From Bacteroidaceae bacterium (GTDB lineage: Bacteria; Bacteroidota; Bacteroidia; Bacteroidales; Bacteroidaceae), in NCBI GenBank assembly GCA_017619585.1, contig JAFZSA010000033.1, positions 1-62,500 on the forward strand: 62,500 nt of DNA, given 5' to 3'. The stretch's first letter is position 1, and each line of letters opens with the position of its first letter. A model generated the notes under the pieces. The model made no database searches, was not told the origin of the DNA, and worked only from the letters and a program-made list of their open reading frames with translations. Positions 1-8,147 of this stretch are shown piece after piece. A program made the translations under genes and the position numbers.

Positions 1-505
1 AACCGGGAATGCCCTTGTCTGTGCTGCATGCTCTGTGAGCATTATCTATAGGCATTAGCCAAAGCCCTGTTTAAGCCCGCTTAACCACGTCTTTACCTAA
101 CACCCATAGATAGCCTTCGGCTTAGCAGCACAGCCAAGAAAAACCCCGCCCTACGGCTAGAAAAAGACCCCCTAACCCTTTAGGGGGAGATAAGGTTAGA
201 CGCAAGGGTGACAACTTGTTAACTTGTCTACTCGTCAACAGTTCACATAAAATAGGTTTTCGAGCGAAGCGGGGTTTTTCTTTTTGAAAGCTTTGATATC
301 TGAAAGATATGTTATGATATTGGCAGGAAGATGGTGGAAGCCTGCTTACAACCAGATTCTTGACAATGGCATAACAAAGGCACAAAGTGCCAAAGATTTC
401 AAATAGGGTTTTTGCGGTTTTTGTTAAATGTTCGTGTAGATTCGTGCGATTCGTGGTCAAAGAATATTTCTGCGTGACATTATTAATCATTAAAAGTAAA
501 GAAAG
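1..505. other. Spacer without a recognisable gene
   Basis: I recognise no protein or RNA gene here. Visible structure: a perfect 14-bp inverted repeat (136-149 and 269-282), a small hairpin CCCTAA/TTAGGG near 170-188, a run of 8-bp-like units around 212-240, and three spaced copies of TTCGTG between 431 and 456. A minus-strand reading frame at 122-490 has no family resemblance and crosses these repeats, so I do not call it a gene. Confidence 0.6.
136..282. repeat. 147-bp segment bounded by perfect 14-bp inverted repeats
   Basis: AAGAAAAACCCCGC at 136-149 is the exact reverse complement of GCGGGGTTTTTCTT at 269-282. The interior has no coding signal. The layout fits a small non-autonomous inverted-repeat element or a long hairpin RNA; I see no obvious target-site duplication, so the MITE-like reading is only an inference. 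Confidence 0.45.
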
Positions 506-601
506 ATGAAAAAGGAAACATGGAAATTCGTCATTCAGACGATACTGGCTGTGCTTACAGCCATTGCAACCAGCTTCGGTGTAACCAGTTGCATGAATTA
601 A
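506..601 (+). CDS. Smalltalk family micro-protein, 31 aa
   Basis: A 31-codon gene encoding one short hydrophobic helix (about residues 9-24) behind a lysine-rich start and ending in Thr-Ser-Cys-Met-Asn. The MKK-E-T-W-K opening and the short GVTSC-type tail match the 'smalltalk' proteins annotated throughout Bacteroidales, often next to HU-like DNA-binding genes. No function is known for the family; a membrane or lipoprotein-like peptide is plausible because a Cys lies at the end of the helix. Here the gene stands alone between repeats, with no HU gene beside it (the HU-like gene of this window lies near 14.2 kb). A terminator follows at 725. Confidence 0.75.
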   Translation: MKKETWKFVIQTILAVLTAIATSFGVTSCMN

Positions 602-616
602 ATGAAGAATTAAAAA

Positions 617-658
617 TTAGACTTTAGACTTTAGGCTCTAGACTTTAGGCCTTAGACC
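617..658. repeat. Heptanucleotide tandem array, about 6 units of TTAGACT type
   Basis: Units read TTAGACT, TTAGACT, TTAGGCT, CTAGACT, TTAGGCC, TTAGACC, all exactly 7 bp. This is one of eight 7-bp arrays in the window. Confidence 0.8.
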
Positions 659-666
659 TGGAACCA

Positions 667-723
667 AGGTCGAAGACCTATGAAACCTGAAACCGGGTCG
701 AAGACCCTATGAAACTTGAAACC
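667..723. repeat. Two tandem copies of a 28-29-bp palindrome-bearing unit
   Basis: Copy one (667-694) and copy two (695-723) share the frame GGTC-GAA-GACC followed by TATGAAAC-TGAAACC. The stem is AGGTC/GACCT in copy one and GGGTC/GACCC in copy two, so both sides changed together and pairing is preserved. Confidence 0.7.
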
Positions 724-724
724 A

Positions 725-763
725 AAAAGAGGATTGGCATCATTGTCGGTCCTCTTTTTCTTT
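725..763 (+). terminator. Intrinsic terminator
   Basis: The arms AAAAAGAGGA and TCCTCTTTTT form a perfect 10-bp stem whose 3' arm continues into a T-rich tail. It most likely ends the transcript carrying the 31-codon gene, and the A-rich 5' arm allows it to work on both strands. Confidence 0.75.
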
Positions 764-777
764 TTCTTCATACCAAC

Positions 778-812
778 GCTAACCGCTAACCGCTAACCAC
801 TAACCGCTCAAC
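778..812. repeat. Heptanucleotide tandem array, about 5 units of GCTAACC
   Basis: Units GCTAACC, GCTAACC, GCTAACC, ACTAACC, GCTCAAC. The unit is nearly that of the array at 61364. Confidence 0.8.
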
Positions 813-853
813 GATAATTTCACTATGGAATTGCAAAAAGATGAGGGTTTTTC

Positions 854-884
854 TTTGAGTGAATGGAATTTTTTCCTATTTTTG
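854..884 (+). promoter_or_regulatory. Promoter of the BspA-like gene
   Basis: The -33 element TTTG (854-857) and -7 element TATTTTTG (877-884) are separated by 19 bp, an exact fit to the Bacteroidetes housekeeping consensus. About 50 nt of AT-rich leader precedes the start codon. Confidence 0.85.
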
Positions 885-938
885 TGCCGTAATATGTGTT
901 AAAACGAATAAAAAATAAACTAAAAATATTAAACTAAA

Positions 939-2543
939 ATGAAACGTAATTACTTTGTTTGTGGCTTGCTGGCTCTCTTTGGTAGCCTGAATATGCAGGC
1001 AGCTGTTGACTTCACCGTTAACGGTATCAACTACTCTGTAACGGACTCTGCTGTGGTATCCGTTGCTGCAGATAGCGATAATCCCTACGAGGGTGCCATC
1101 AATATCCCCGCAAGCGTTGCCTATGACGGCGTTGACTATGCTGTAACAGCTGTTGCTGACAAGGCCTTCTATTATTGCACGGGTGTAACATCTGTTACCC
1201 TCCCTGAGGGCGTGACAAAGTTGGGTTATGCAGCCTTCCGTAACTGTAGCGGCATGACTTCTGTCACCCTGCCTTCTACACTGAAGAAGATTGGCTCGGC
1301 TGCTTTCTTCGGCTGTAAGAGCTTGGCTGGTATCACCATTCCCGCTGCTGTGGACAGCATCAAGCCCTATACATTCTATGGTTGCGAGGCGCTGACCTCT
1401 GTTAACGTTCCCCGTAGTGTTGTAGCCGTTGGCGGTTCTGCTTTCTATGGTTGTAAGGAGCTGGTAAGCGTTGTTCTGCCTGAAGGTCTTACAGAGATTG
1501 CCAGCTATACTTTCGATAATTGCCAGAAGTTGGAGACTGTTAACATTCCTGGCAGTGTAAAGCAGATTGGCGACTACGCTTTTGAGCGTTGCTTCTCACT
1601 GGGTGCCATCTCCATCCCCGAGGGAGTGACACAGATTGGTACCGCAGCTTTCTATCTCTGTGGCCTGACTTCTCTCAGCCTGCCCGCCAGCCTGCAGAAT
1701 ATTACAGGTTCTACCTTTGCAGGTTGTCTTGCTCTGCAGAATATCTCTGTAGCAGACGGCAATGCCGTTTACAGCGCACCCGCTGGCAGCAATGCCATTA
1801 TTGAGACTATCGTAGATGAAAAGACTCAGGCTGTAACATACAAGTTGGTTGCCGGTTGCAGCAATACCGTTATTCCTGCTACTGTAACGGAAATCGGTAA
1901 ATATGCCTTCTACGACTGTATTGGACTGACAAGTATCTCCATCCCCGCTTCTGTGCTTGAAGTTGATGCCTATGCTTTCAGTGGCTGCCTCAACCTGAAG
2001 AACGTAGAGATTTCTGAGGGGGTACAGAGTATTGAGGAATATGCCTTCAGAAACTGCTTGAGCCTGGAGAGTATAGAGATCCCCAGCACGGTAACCGTCA
2101 TCAGCGTGGGTACTTTCTACGGATGTGGCGCGCTGAAGTCTGTAGTCCTGCCTGCAACCGTTACAGAGGTTGAGGATTATGCCTTTACAAAATGTGAATC
2201 TCTGGCAGACTTTGTATGTCTGGCAGAAGCATGCCCCAAGGTAACAATTGACGCATTCGAGGACACTGCAATAGAGAATGTAGCCCTGCGCGTGCCCGAG
2301 GCTGGTCTTGAGGCTTATGAGCTGCATGCAGTATGGGGCCTCTTCGCAAGCATCAGCGGTATGACTGATGGTAACAATGTAGCTCCTAACAAGGATGCTG
2401 AGACTGCCATCGATAACCTGAAGGGTGACGCTAAGATTGTCAGCGTTTATAACCTGGGCGGTCAGCAGAGCGCAAGAATGCAGCGTGGTATCAACGTTGT
2501 ACGCATGAGCGATGGTACAACCCGCAAGGTGCTGATGCAGTAA
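939..2543 (+). CDS. BspA-like leucine-rich repeat surface protein
   Basis: 534 residues with a signal peptide (about 1-21, ending MQAA) and a body built almost wholly of about 23-residue LRR_5 repeats of the form AFYGC..L..V.LP..V..I, roughly residues 60-450. Such proteins are displayed on Bacteroidetes and bind host matrix proteins, fibrinogen or other bacteria. The last 40 residues have the VYNLGGQ...RGINVVRMSDG pattern of type IX-like sorting tails, which suggests export across the outer membrane. Binding partners cannot be read from sequence. It has its own strong promoter, and xseA begins 9 bp after its stop with no terminator between, so read-through is expected. Confidence 0.88.
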   Translation: MKRNYFVCGLLALFGSLNMQAAVDFTVNGINYSVTDSAVVSVAADSDNPYEGAINIPASVAYDGVDYAVTAVADKAFYYCTGVTSVTLPEGVTKLGYAAFRNCSGMTSVTLPSTLKKIGSAAFFGCKSLAGITIPAAVDSIKPYTFYGCEALTSVNVPRSVVAVGGSAFYGCKELVSVVLPEGLTEIASYTFDNCQKLETVNIPGSVKQIGDYAFERCFSLGAISIPEGVTQIGTAAFYLCGLTSLSLPASLQNITGSTFAGCLALQNISVADGNAVYSAPAGSNAIIETIVDEKTQAVTYKLVAGCSNTVIPATVTEIGKYAFYDCIGLTSISIPASVLEVDAYAFSGCLNLKNVEISEGVQSIEEYAFRNCLSLESIEIPSTVTVISVGTFYGCGALKSVVLPATVTEVEDYAFTKCESLADFVCLAEACPKVTIDAFEDTAIENVALRVPEAGLEAYELHAVWGLFASISGMTDGNNVAPNKDAETAIDNLKGDAKIVSVYNLGGQQSARMQRGINVVRMSDGTTRKVLMQ

Positions 2544-2552
2544 AAGAGCGAG

Positions 2553-3788
2553 TTGACTCTTTACGAGCTGAATCATATTGTACGCTCAGTACTGGAAACC
2601 TCACTGGATGAGGAGTACTGGGTTGAAGGAGAGTTCGCCGATGCCTCTGTAGGCTTCGGCGGACACTTCTATGGTGAGCTGGTCCAGAAAGATGAACAGG
2701 GGCGTAACATAGTGGCACGTGCCCGTATCACCTGCTGGGCCAGAAACTATAATATCATAAGCCTGCGCTTCCAGAAGGAGACGGGCGAGACCCTGAGACG
2801 CGGTCTGCAGGTTAAGCTGCTGGTAAGGGTGACCTTTCACGAGCAGTACGGCTATGCCCTGAACGTCATAGACGTGGACAGCACCTTCACACTGGGCGAT
2901 ATGGCCAAGCGCAGAAGGGAAATACTGAACCTGCTGCAAAAAGACGGCATCATTAACGACAACAAGGAGCTGCCCCTGCCACGACTGCTGCAGAGGATTG
3001 CCGTTATAAGCAGTGCTACGGCAGCCGGGTACGGCGACTTCCTGAACCAACTGCAAAACAATGACTACGGTCTGCACTTCCAGACGCAGCTCTTCTCCGC
3101 CGTGATGCAGGGAACAAATGTAGAGGAAAGTGTGATGAACGCATTGGCGGCTGTTGCTGATGAAGCTGACCTTTGGGATTGTGTGGTTATTATACGCGGA
3201 GGTGGCGCTACGGGCGACCTTTCCGACTTTGATTCCTATCCCCTTGCCGCTGCTGTGGCACAGATGCCCATACCGGTTATCGTAGGTATAGGACACGAGC
3301 GTGACGAGACGGTGCTGGACTTTGTTGCCCATACCCGTGTGAAGACTCCAACGGCTGCTGCCGCCTTCGTCATAGACCATCAGGCACAGGAGGCAGCTTT
3401 GCTGGACGATCTGTACCGCCGTATCCTGCGCAGTGCCGAGAACAGCATCCTGAATGCCCGTCAGCGGTTAGAGCACATACAGAAGGTGTTGCCCCTCCTG
3501 TTTGCAGGATTCAAGGACAGGCAGGAACGTCAGATGGAACTGCTTGCGCACCGTCTGCTGACAGCCCTGGAACGCCGTTGGGAACAGGAACATCACCGTC
3601 AGACCCTGTTGCAGCAAAGGCTGGAGACACTGGACCCCCGCATTCTGCTGCAACGCGGCTACAGCATCACCACCTGTGGCGGTAGGGTAGTGCGCTCGCC
3701 CAAGGATGTGACGGAAGGTGAAGTGATAACAACAAGCCTGCAGGAAGGCGAAATATATTCAAAGGTAGTATTATGCAAGAAGAACTGA
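2553..3788 (+). CDS. xseA: Exodeoxyribonuclease VII large subunit
   Basis: Catalytic subunit of ExoVII, which degrades single-stranded DNA from both ends to short acid-soluble oligonucleotides. An N-terminal OB fold (about 1-100, starting LTLYELN..VR with YWVEGE) precedes the nuclease core with RGGGATGDLSDFD near 215 and GIGHERDETV.D near 246, then a helical C-terminal region. Length (411) is normal. The start is a TTG; it is chosen because it places the LYELN motif at the very N-terminus, as in the family, and no ATG lies nearby upstream. It overlaps xseB by 16 bp, so the subunits are probably translationally coupled. Confidence 0.93.
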   Translation: MTLYELNHIVRSVLETSLDEEYWVEGEFADASVGFGGHFYGELVQKDEQGRNIVARARITCWARNYNIISLRFQKETGETLRRGLQVKLLVRVTFHEQYGYALNVIDVDSTFTLGDMAKRRREILNLLQKDGIINDNKELPLPRLLQRIAVISSATAAGYGDFLNQLQNNDYGLHFQTQLFSAVMQGTNVEESVMNALAAVADEADLWDCVVIIRGGGATGDLSDFDSYPLAAAVAQMPIPVIVGIGHERDETVLDFVAHTRVKTPTAAAAFVIDHQAQEAALLDDLYRRILRSAENSILNARQRLEHIQKVLPLLFAGFKDRQERQMELLAHRLLTALERRWEQEHHRQTLLQQRLETLDPRILLQRGYSITTCGGRVVRSPKDVTEGEVITTSLQEGEIYSKVVLCKKN

Positions 3789-3973
3789 CTTACGAGCAAG
3801 CTATGCAGAAGCTGGAGGCGCTGACACAACAGATGGAGCGCGGAGAGGTTGGCATCGATGAGATGGCAAAAAGACTGCAGGAAGCACAGAGTTTGATGCA
3901 ATTCTGTAAGGAACGACTCTATGAGTCGGAAAAAAACTGCAAATCATTACTGCAAATGGATGAAAATGTGTAA
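3773..3973 (+). CDS. xseB: Exodeoxyribonuclease VII small subunit
   Basis: 66 residues, the usual size. The helical-hairpin family signature is clear: LTYEQAMQKLEALTQQMERGEVGIDE followed by LQEAQSLMQFCKERL (short excerpts of one continuous helix pair). It assembles in multiple copies on XseA and is needed for activity. It starts inside the 3' end of xseA. Its stop codon overlaps a possible promoter element for ilvE. Confidence 0.92.
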   Translation: MQEELTYEQAMQKLEALTQQMERGEVGIDEMAKRLQEAQSLMQFCKERLYESEKNCKSLLQMDENV

Positions 3974-3978
3974 ATTTG
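3971..3978 (+). promoter_or_regulatory. Possible -7 element for ilvE
   Basis: TAAATTTG fits TAnnTTTG and lies 30 bp before the ilvE start, but no good TTTG sits at the right distance upstream. Treat it as a weak internal promoter candidate. Confidence 0.35.
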
Positions 3979-4007
3979 TCGCCACAAACTGAATAATGCA
4001 TTAAAAA

Positions 4008-5030
4008 ATGAGTGAAATTGACTGGAGTAGCCTTTCATTCGGCTACATGAAGACTGATTATAATGTACGTTGCTACTATCGCAATGGTGCATGGGGTGAG
4101 ATTGAGACTTGCAGTGAAGAGACCATACCCCTGCACATGGCAGCAACCTGTTTGCATTACGGCCAGGAGGCTTTCGAGGGCCTGAAGGCTTATCGTTGCC
4201 CCGACGGCAAGGTGCGCGTGTTCCGTGCCGATGAGAATGCTGCCCGCCTGCAGAGCACTTGCCGCGGCATCCTAATGCCCGAGCTCCCCACAGAGAAGTT
4301 CATAGAGATGGTAGAGAAGGTGGTTCGCCTGAACGAGCGTTTCATCCCTCCATACGAGAGCGGTGCTACCTTATATATACGTCCCCTGTTGATTGGTACC
4401 AGCGCACAGGTAGGTGTTCATCCTGCCAACGAGTATCTGTTCCTGATATTCGTAACTCCCGTTGGTCCTTACTTCAAGGGTGGCTTTGCTACCAACCCCT
4501 ACGTCATCATCCGTGAGTATGACCGTAGCGCTCCCTTGGGAACAGGTATCTACAAGGTGGGCGGTAACTATGCTGCCAGCCTGAAGGCCAACAAGATGGC
4601 TCATGATTTGGGCTACAGCTGCGAGTTCTATCTGGACGCTAAGGAGAAGAAGTACATAGACGAGTGCGGTGCTGCTAACTTCTTCGGTATCAAGGACAAT
4701 ACCTACGTTACGCCCAAGAGCACCAGTATCCTGCCCAGCATCACCAACAAGAGCCTGATGCAGCTGGCAATGGATATGGGTCTGAAGGTAGAGCGCCGTC
4801 AGATTCCTGAGGAGGAACTGTCAACCTTCGAGGAGGCTGGCGCCTGCGGAACAGCTGCCGTAATCAGCCCCATTGAGCGTATCGACGACTTGGAGAACAA
4901 GAAGAGCTATATCATCAGCAAGGACGGTCAGCCCGGTCCTATCAGTACCAAGCTCTACAACAAGTTGCGTAACATCCAGTACGGCATTGAGCCCGATGAG
5001 CACGGATGGACTCGCGTGGTAATTGAATAA
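4008..5030 (+). CDS. ilvE: Branched-chain amino acid aminotransferase
   Basis: PLP-dependent fold-type IV aminotransferase that moves amino groups between glutamate and the 2-oxo acids of Leu, Ile and Val. The catalytic Lys is Lys183 in the YKVGGNYA motif; AFEGLKAYR (near 55) and DECGAANFFGI (near 220) are further class-IV hallmarks. Length (340) is typical of the long BCAT-type enzyme. It sits 34 bp after xseB and may be co-transcribed or use the weak internal element. The next gene follows closely. Confidence 0.93.
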   Translation: MSEIDWSSLSFGYMKTDYNVRCYYRNGAWGEIETCSEETIPLHMAATCLHYGQEAFEGLKAYRCPDGKVRVFRADENAARLQSTCRGILMPELPTEKFIEMVEKVVRLNERFIPPYESGATLYIRPLLIGTSAQVGVHPANEYLFLIFVTPVGPYFKGGFATNPYVIIREYDRSAPLGTGIYKVGGNYAASLKANKMAHDLGYSCEFYLDAKEKKYIDECGAANFFGIKDNTYVTPKSTSILPSITNKSLMQLAMDMGLKVERRQIPEEELSTFEEAGACGTAAVISPIERIDDLENKKSYIISKDGQPGPISTKLYNKLRNIQYGIEPDEHGWTRVVIE

Positions 5031-5037
5031 AAGAAAC

Positions 5038-6120
5038 ATGAAGAAGATAATTATCTTACACACCTGCAGGACGTTGGTCCTGTGGGTGTGCTTTTTTGTA
5101 TGCCAGGCGGTGGCAGCGCAGAGTGTGGTCTACAATGCCGAAGACTACTTTGTGCAACCTCAGATGTGGGATAATACAAGGGCGCTGCAGCAACTTGTTG
5201 ACAAGGTGGCTTCCCAGGGTGGCGGGGTTATTCAGCTGGGCACTGGTGAATTCGTTTTCCGTGGTCCGGTAAAATGGAGATCGAAGGTCTCTCTGCAGGG
5301 CGTCTCTGTACAAGGCACGGTACTTAGGATGGTGGGTGATACAAACTGGAGCCTTTTCATTGGTGAGAGTGTAGCTCAGGGCGACTTCAAGGCAATTGAA
5401 TCTGTCCGCTTCCAGCATTTCACCGTAGATGGCTACGGCATGAAGCCAAGCTCTTATTCAACCAATTGCAAGGCTTTTAATATCAGGCCTATTACGGATG
5501 CCGTGTTTGATGACCTGCTGTTACGTGGTACGCCTGCCACTTCATTGGGCGTGGATTTCCTGAACAGAGTATTTATAAATAATGTACGTGTGAAGGACGG
5601 CGGTCGCAAGTGGCGACCCGGACAGGGCGGCGGTAGCGGTATCGGCATAGGCTTGCGAGGTTACGAGGATGAGAATTTCATTATCACCAATTGCGTCTGT
5701 GACGGCTGTGGCAATAACGGCATCTTCCTGGAGGATCAGTCCAGATTCGGCAATGGTGTGAACGGCCGCACTCCCATGACGGAGGGCAAGGGTCAGATAA
5801 TCAGCAACAATATTGTGAAAAACGGTCGCAACCACGGTATTAGCATCCAGGGGGCGCGTAACGTCACCGTTGCAAACAATATCTCGTACAACAATGCGGG
5901 TGCCGGGTTCTATGGTAACTACTTCATGAGTGATGTGCTGATTGGTAATAATCAGTTCCTGGATAATCACTATGGTATCTATATCTGTCCGGCCAGCAAT
6001 GTGAAGGGCTTTTCCGGTGTTGGTGAGTTCAGGGATATTACTATTCAGGGCAATGTGCTAAAAAGAAATCAGGAACCCCTGCTGATAGAGATTCCTGATA
6101 GTTCATATGTTATAAAGTAG
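5038..6120 (+). CDS. Secreted right-handed beta-helix protein, pectate-lyase-like
   Basis: 360 residues with a signal peptide (about 1-28, ending AVAA). After a Pectate_lyase_3/GH28-like N-terminal segment (NTRALQQLVDKVASQGGG, near 45-62) come parallel beta-helix coils rich in N-N-I/V-x-x-N-G steps (about 190-350). The fold is shared by polysaccharide lyases, GH28 enzymes and epimerases; I cannot pick catalytic residues, so substrate and reaction stay open. The ATG at 5038, 7 bp after the ilvE stop, is preferred over a TTG overlapping ilvE because it begins a clean MKKIIIL signal peptide. A terminator overlaps its stop codon. Confidence 0.72.
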   Translation: MKKIIILHTCRTLVLWVCFFVCQAVAAQSVVYNAEDYFVQPQMWDNTRALQQLVDKVASQGGGVIQLGTGEFVFRGPVKWRSKVSLQGVSVQGTVLRMVGDTNWSLFIGESVAQGDFKAIESVRFQHFTVDGYGMKPSSYSTNCKAFNIRPITDAVFDDLLLRGTPATSLGVDFLNRVFINNVRVKDGGRKWRPGQGGGSGIGIGLRGYEDENFIITNCVCDGCGNNGIFLEDQSRFGNGVNGRTPMTEGKGQIISNNIVKNGRNHGISIQGARNVTVANNISYNNAGAGFYGNYFMSDVLIGNNQFLDNHYGIYICPASNVKGFSGVGEFRDITIQGNVLKRNQEPLLIEIPDSSYVIK

Positions 6121-6146
6121 AGGGGCGGTGCTCCTCTATTTTTTTT
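6118..6146. terminator. Bidirectional terminator between convergent genes
   Basis: TAGAGG (6118-6123) pairs with CCTCTA (6133-6138) and is followed by T8. The stop codons of both flanking genes lie in the stem. Confidence 0.8.
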
Positions 6147-6969
6147 GCCATACCCTTACGTAGTCTATTTCCATTGTTACGGGCAGGGCCGTTTCGTCCA
6201 CCCCTTTGTAACCGCCCCAATCTCCGCCCCATGCTATATTCAGGATGGGGTAGAAGGCTTTGTTGAAGGGCCATGTGTCATTGTTGCCCGTCTTGTCGTT
6301 GGGGAAGTAAAGCTGTATTTTGCCGTCAACGTAAGTGCGTATGTAGTCCTCTGTCCATTCTAAGGCATAGATGTGGAAGCCGTCCTCGGCTCCTGCGCAG
6401 TACATCTCGTGGGTCTTCTGTGTCTTGTTGGGGTGGTTGTATGCCTGGCAGTGGATACTGCTGGATACCATGTTGGCATCTACGCCAACCTCCTCCATGA
6501 TGTCTATCTCACCACAGGCAGGCCAATTACTGCTGCTTACGGGCATCATCCACCAGGCTGGCCATGTGCCCTTGCCCTTGGGCAGTTTGATGCTTGCCTC
6601 GATGTATCCGTACTTGAACCCCACGTTCCTGTTGCCATACAGGCGGCCGCTGTAAATTTTCTCTCCCTCCTTGAAACAATGAATCCTAAGGGTTCCGTCA
6701 GCGCATTCTGCTACCTTGTTGCCTTGGGGCGACTGCTCCTTCACATAGGTCTGCAACTCATGGTTAACCCATCCGGCGTTCGCTACTTGGTAGGTCCATT
6801 TGGCATTGTCGATGGTGGAGTTGCTGAACTCGTCTGACCATACCAACTTGTAGCCTTCCAGCGGACATTTTATCTCCGATGCGGGAGGGTTGTCTGCAGG
6901 AGAGCAGGCATTCAGGAACAGTGCATTACAGAAGTAAAGTGCTAATGGTAATAGATTGGTTCTTTTCAT
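6136..6969 (-). CDS. GH16 beta-glucanase (laminarinase-like) lipoprotein
   Basis: 277 residues, a single GH16 beta-jelly-roll domain (about 38-276). The catalytic signature EIDIME is present, with Glu154 as nucleophile, Asp156, and Glu159 as acid/base. The extended EIDxxE spacing and the ELQTYV and PAWWMMP motifs are those of endo-beta-1,3 or 1,3-1,4-glucanases. A lipobox LNAC (Cys22) predicts membrane anchoring. Likely substrates are laminarin, fungal or cereal beta-glucans; no SusCD pair lies nearby. It starts 8 bp after mrp on the same strand and is likely the last gene of that operon. Confidence 0.9.
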   Translation of the reverse strand: MKRTNLLPLALYFCNALFLNACSPADNPPASEIKCPLEGYKLVWSDEFSNSTIDNAKWTYQVANAGWVNHELQTYVKEQSPQGNKVAECADGTLRIHCFKEGEKIYSGRLYGNRNVGFKYGYIEASIKLPKGKGTWPAWWMMPVSSSNWPACGEIDIMEEVGVDANMVSSSIHCQAYNHPNKTQKTHEMYCAGAEDGFHIYALEWTEDYIRTYVDGKIQLYFPNDKTGNNDTWPFNKAFYPILNIAWGGDWGGYKGVDETALPVTMEIDYVRVWQKK

Positions 6970-6977
6970 AAGGTCTG

Positions 6978-8075
6978 TTATTTGGTGTTTACAATAGTCG
7001 TGGGGGCTTGTTCCAGATTACGTTTGTCTGTCTGTGTGACCACCTTGGCTGCCAGTTGCAAGAAGGCCTGACCGGTGATGGTGGAGGGGTCGAGGGCTGC
7101 AGGTGTGCCGTTGTCACCCGACTCGCAGATATCCTGTACAATGGGAATCTGCCCCAACAGGGGCAACTGCAGTTTCTCTGCCAGTTCCTTGACGCCTTCC
7201 TTGCCAAAGAGGAAGTACTTCTCCTCGGGGTGCTGGGCAGGTGTGAACCAAGCCATGTTCTCTACCAAGCCTAGAACGGGTACGTTCACCTTCTCGTTCT
7301 GGTACATGTTGATGCCCTTGCGTACATCAGCCAAAGCTACCTGCTGAGGGGTGCTCACGATAACGGCTCCTGTGATGGGGAGGGTCTGAACAAGGGTCAG
7401 GTGTATGTCGCTGGTGCCTGGAGGAGTGTCCAAGATGAAGTAGTCAAGGTCACCCCAGTTGGCATCACCTATGAGCTGCTTCAGCGCATTGCAGGCCATA
7501 CCGCCACGCCAGAGGGTAGGCTGGTCGGGGTCTACAAAGAAACCTATGCTAAGTACCTTGACGCCGTACTTCTCTATGGGCTTGATAAGGTCGCGTCCGT
7601 CAATATGCTCGCTATAGGGGCGCTCGTCCTCTATCTGGAACATCTTGGGGGCGCTGGGACCTGAGATGTCGCAGTCCAACAGACCGACTCTCAGACCCAT
7701 GCGTGCGAGTGCAACGGCCAGGTTAGTTGCTATGGTGCTCTTTCCTACGCCGCCTTTGCCGCTGCTGACGGCTATGATGTTCTTGACGCCAGGCAGGAGG
7801 TCGGGCAGGTCAGGTCGGGGTGCCTGCAGACTCTTGGTCTTTATCTCCACCTCGGCATCCTTGCATGCATAAGCGTGTATAGCTGCCTCGCAAGCTTTGA
7901 CTACGGATTTCATGAAGGGGTCGGTGGGCTTGTCGAAGATAAGGCTGAAGCTGACGTGAAGGCCGGCAATGCGCATATCGTCTTCCACCATATTCATTTC
8001 TACCACATTCTTTCCCGTACCAGGGTAACGGACGGTGGCAAGGGCGTCCAGTATGAGTTTTGGATATAGTTCCAT
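6978..8075 (-). CDS. mrp: Mrp/ApbC family iron-sulfur carrier ATPase
   Basis: 365 residues. An N-terminal MIP18/DUF59-like domain (about 1-80) is followed by a P-loop ATPase with a deviant Walker A, SGKGGVGKS (105-113), and the family motif ILDTPPGTSD. Mrp proteins deliver Fe-S clusters to target enzymes. The CxxC pair that many homologues carry is absent here: the stretch after ENMAWF reads TPAQHPEEKY, as I recall for Bacteroidetes members, so cluster binding may differ. It lies between trmB and the GH16 gene. Confidence 0.9.
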   Translation of the reverse strand: MELYPKLILDALATVRYPGTGKNVVEMNMVEDDMRIAGLHVSFSLIFDKPTDPFMKSVVKACEAAIHAYACKDAEVEIKTKSLQAPRPDLPDLLPGVKNIIAVSSGKGGVGKSTIATNLAVALARMGLRVGLLDCDISGPSAPKMFQIEDERPYSEHIDGRDLIKPIEKYGVKVLSIGFFVDPDQPTLWRGGMACNALKQLIGDANWGDLDYFILDTPPGTSDIHLTLVQTLPITGAVIVSTPQQVALADVRKGINMYQNEKVNVPVLGLVENMAWFTPAQHPEEKYFLFGKEGVKELAEKLQLPLLGQIPIVQDICESGDNGTPAALDPSTITGQAFLQLAAKVVTQTDKRNLEQAPTTIVNTK

Positions 8076-8083
8076 CTATTGTA

Positions 8084-8147
8084 AATTCAAAATTTATAAA
8101 TTCAAAATTCAAAATTCAAAGATTCTTCACTCTTCACTCTTCACTTA
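8084..8147. repeat. Two adjoining heptanucleotide arrays (ATTCAAA and CTTCACT)
   Basis: Degenerate ATTCAAA units run to about 8120 and CTTCACT units follow from 8125. The second array runs into the last codons and stop of trmB (8141-8143). Confidence 0.75.

Noticed and set aside
122..490. 122-codon minus-strand frame
   Set aside because: It crosses an inverted repeat and TTCGTG repeats, resembles no family and has no promoter.
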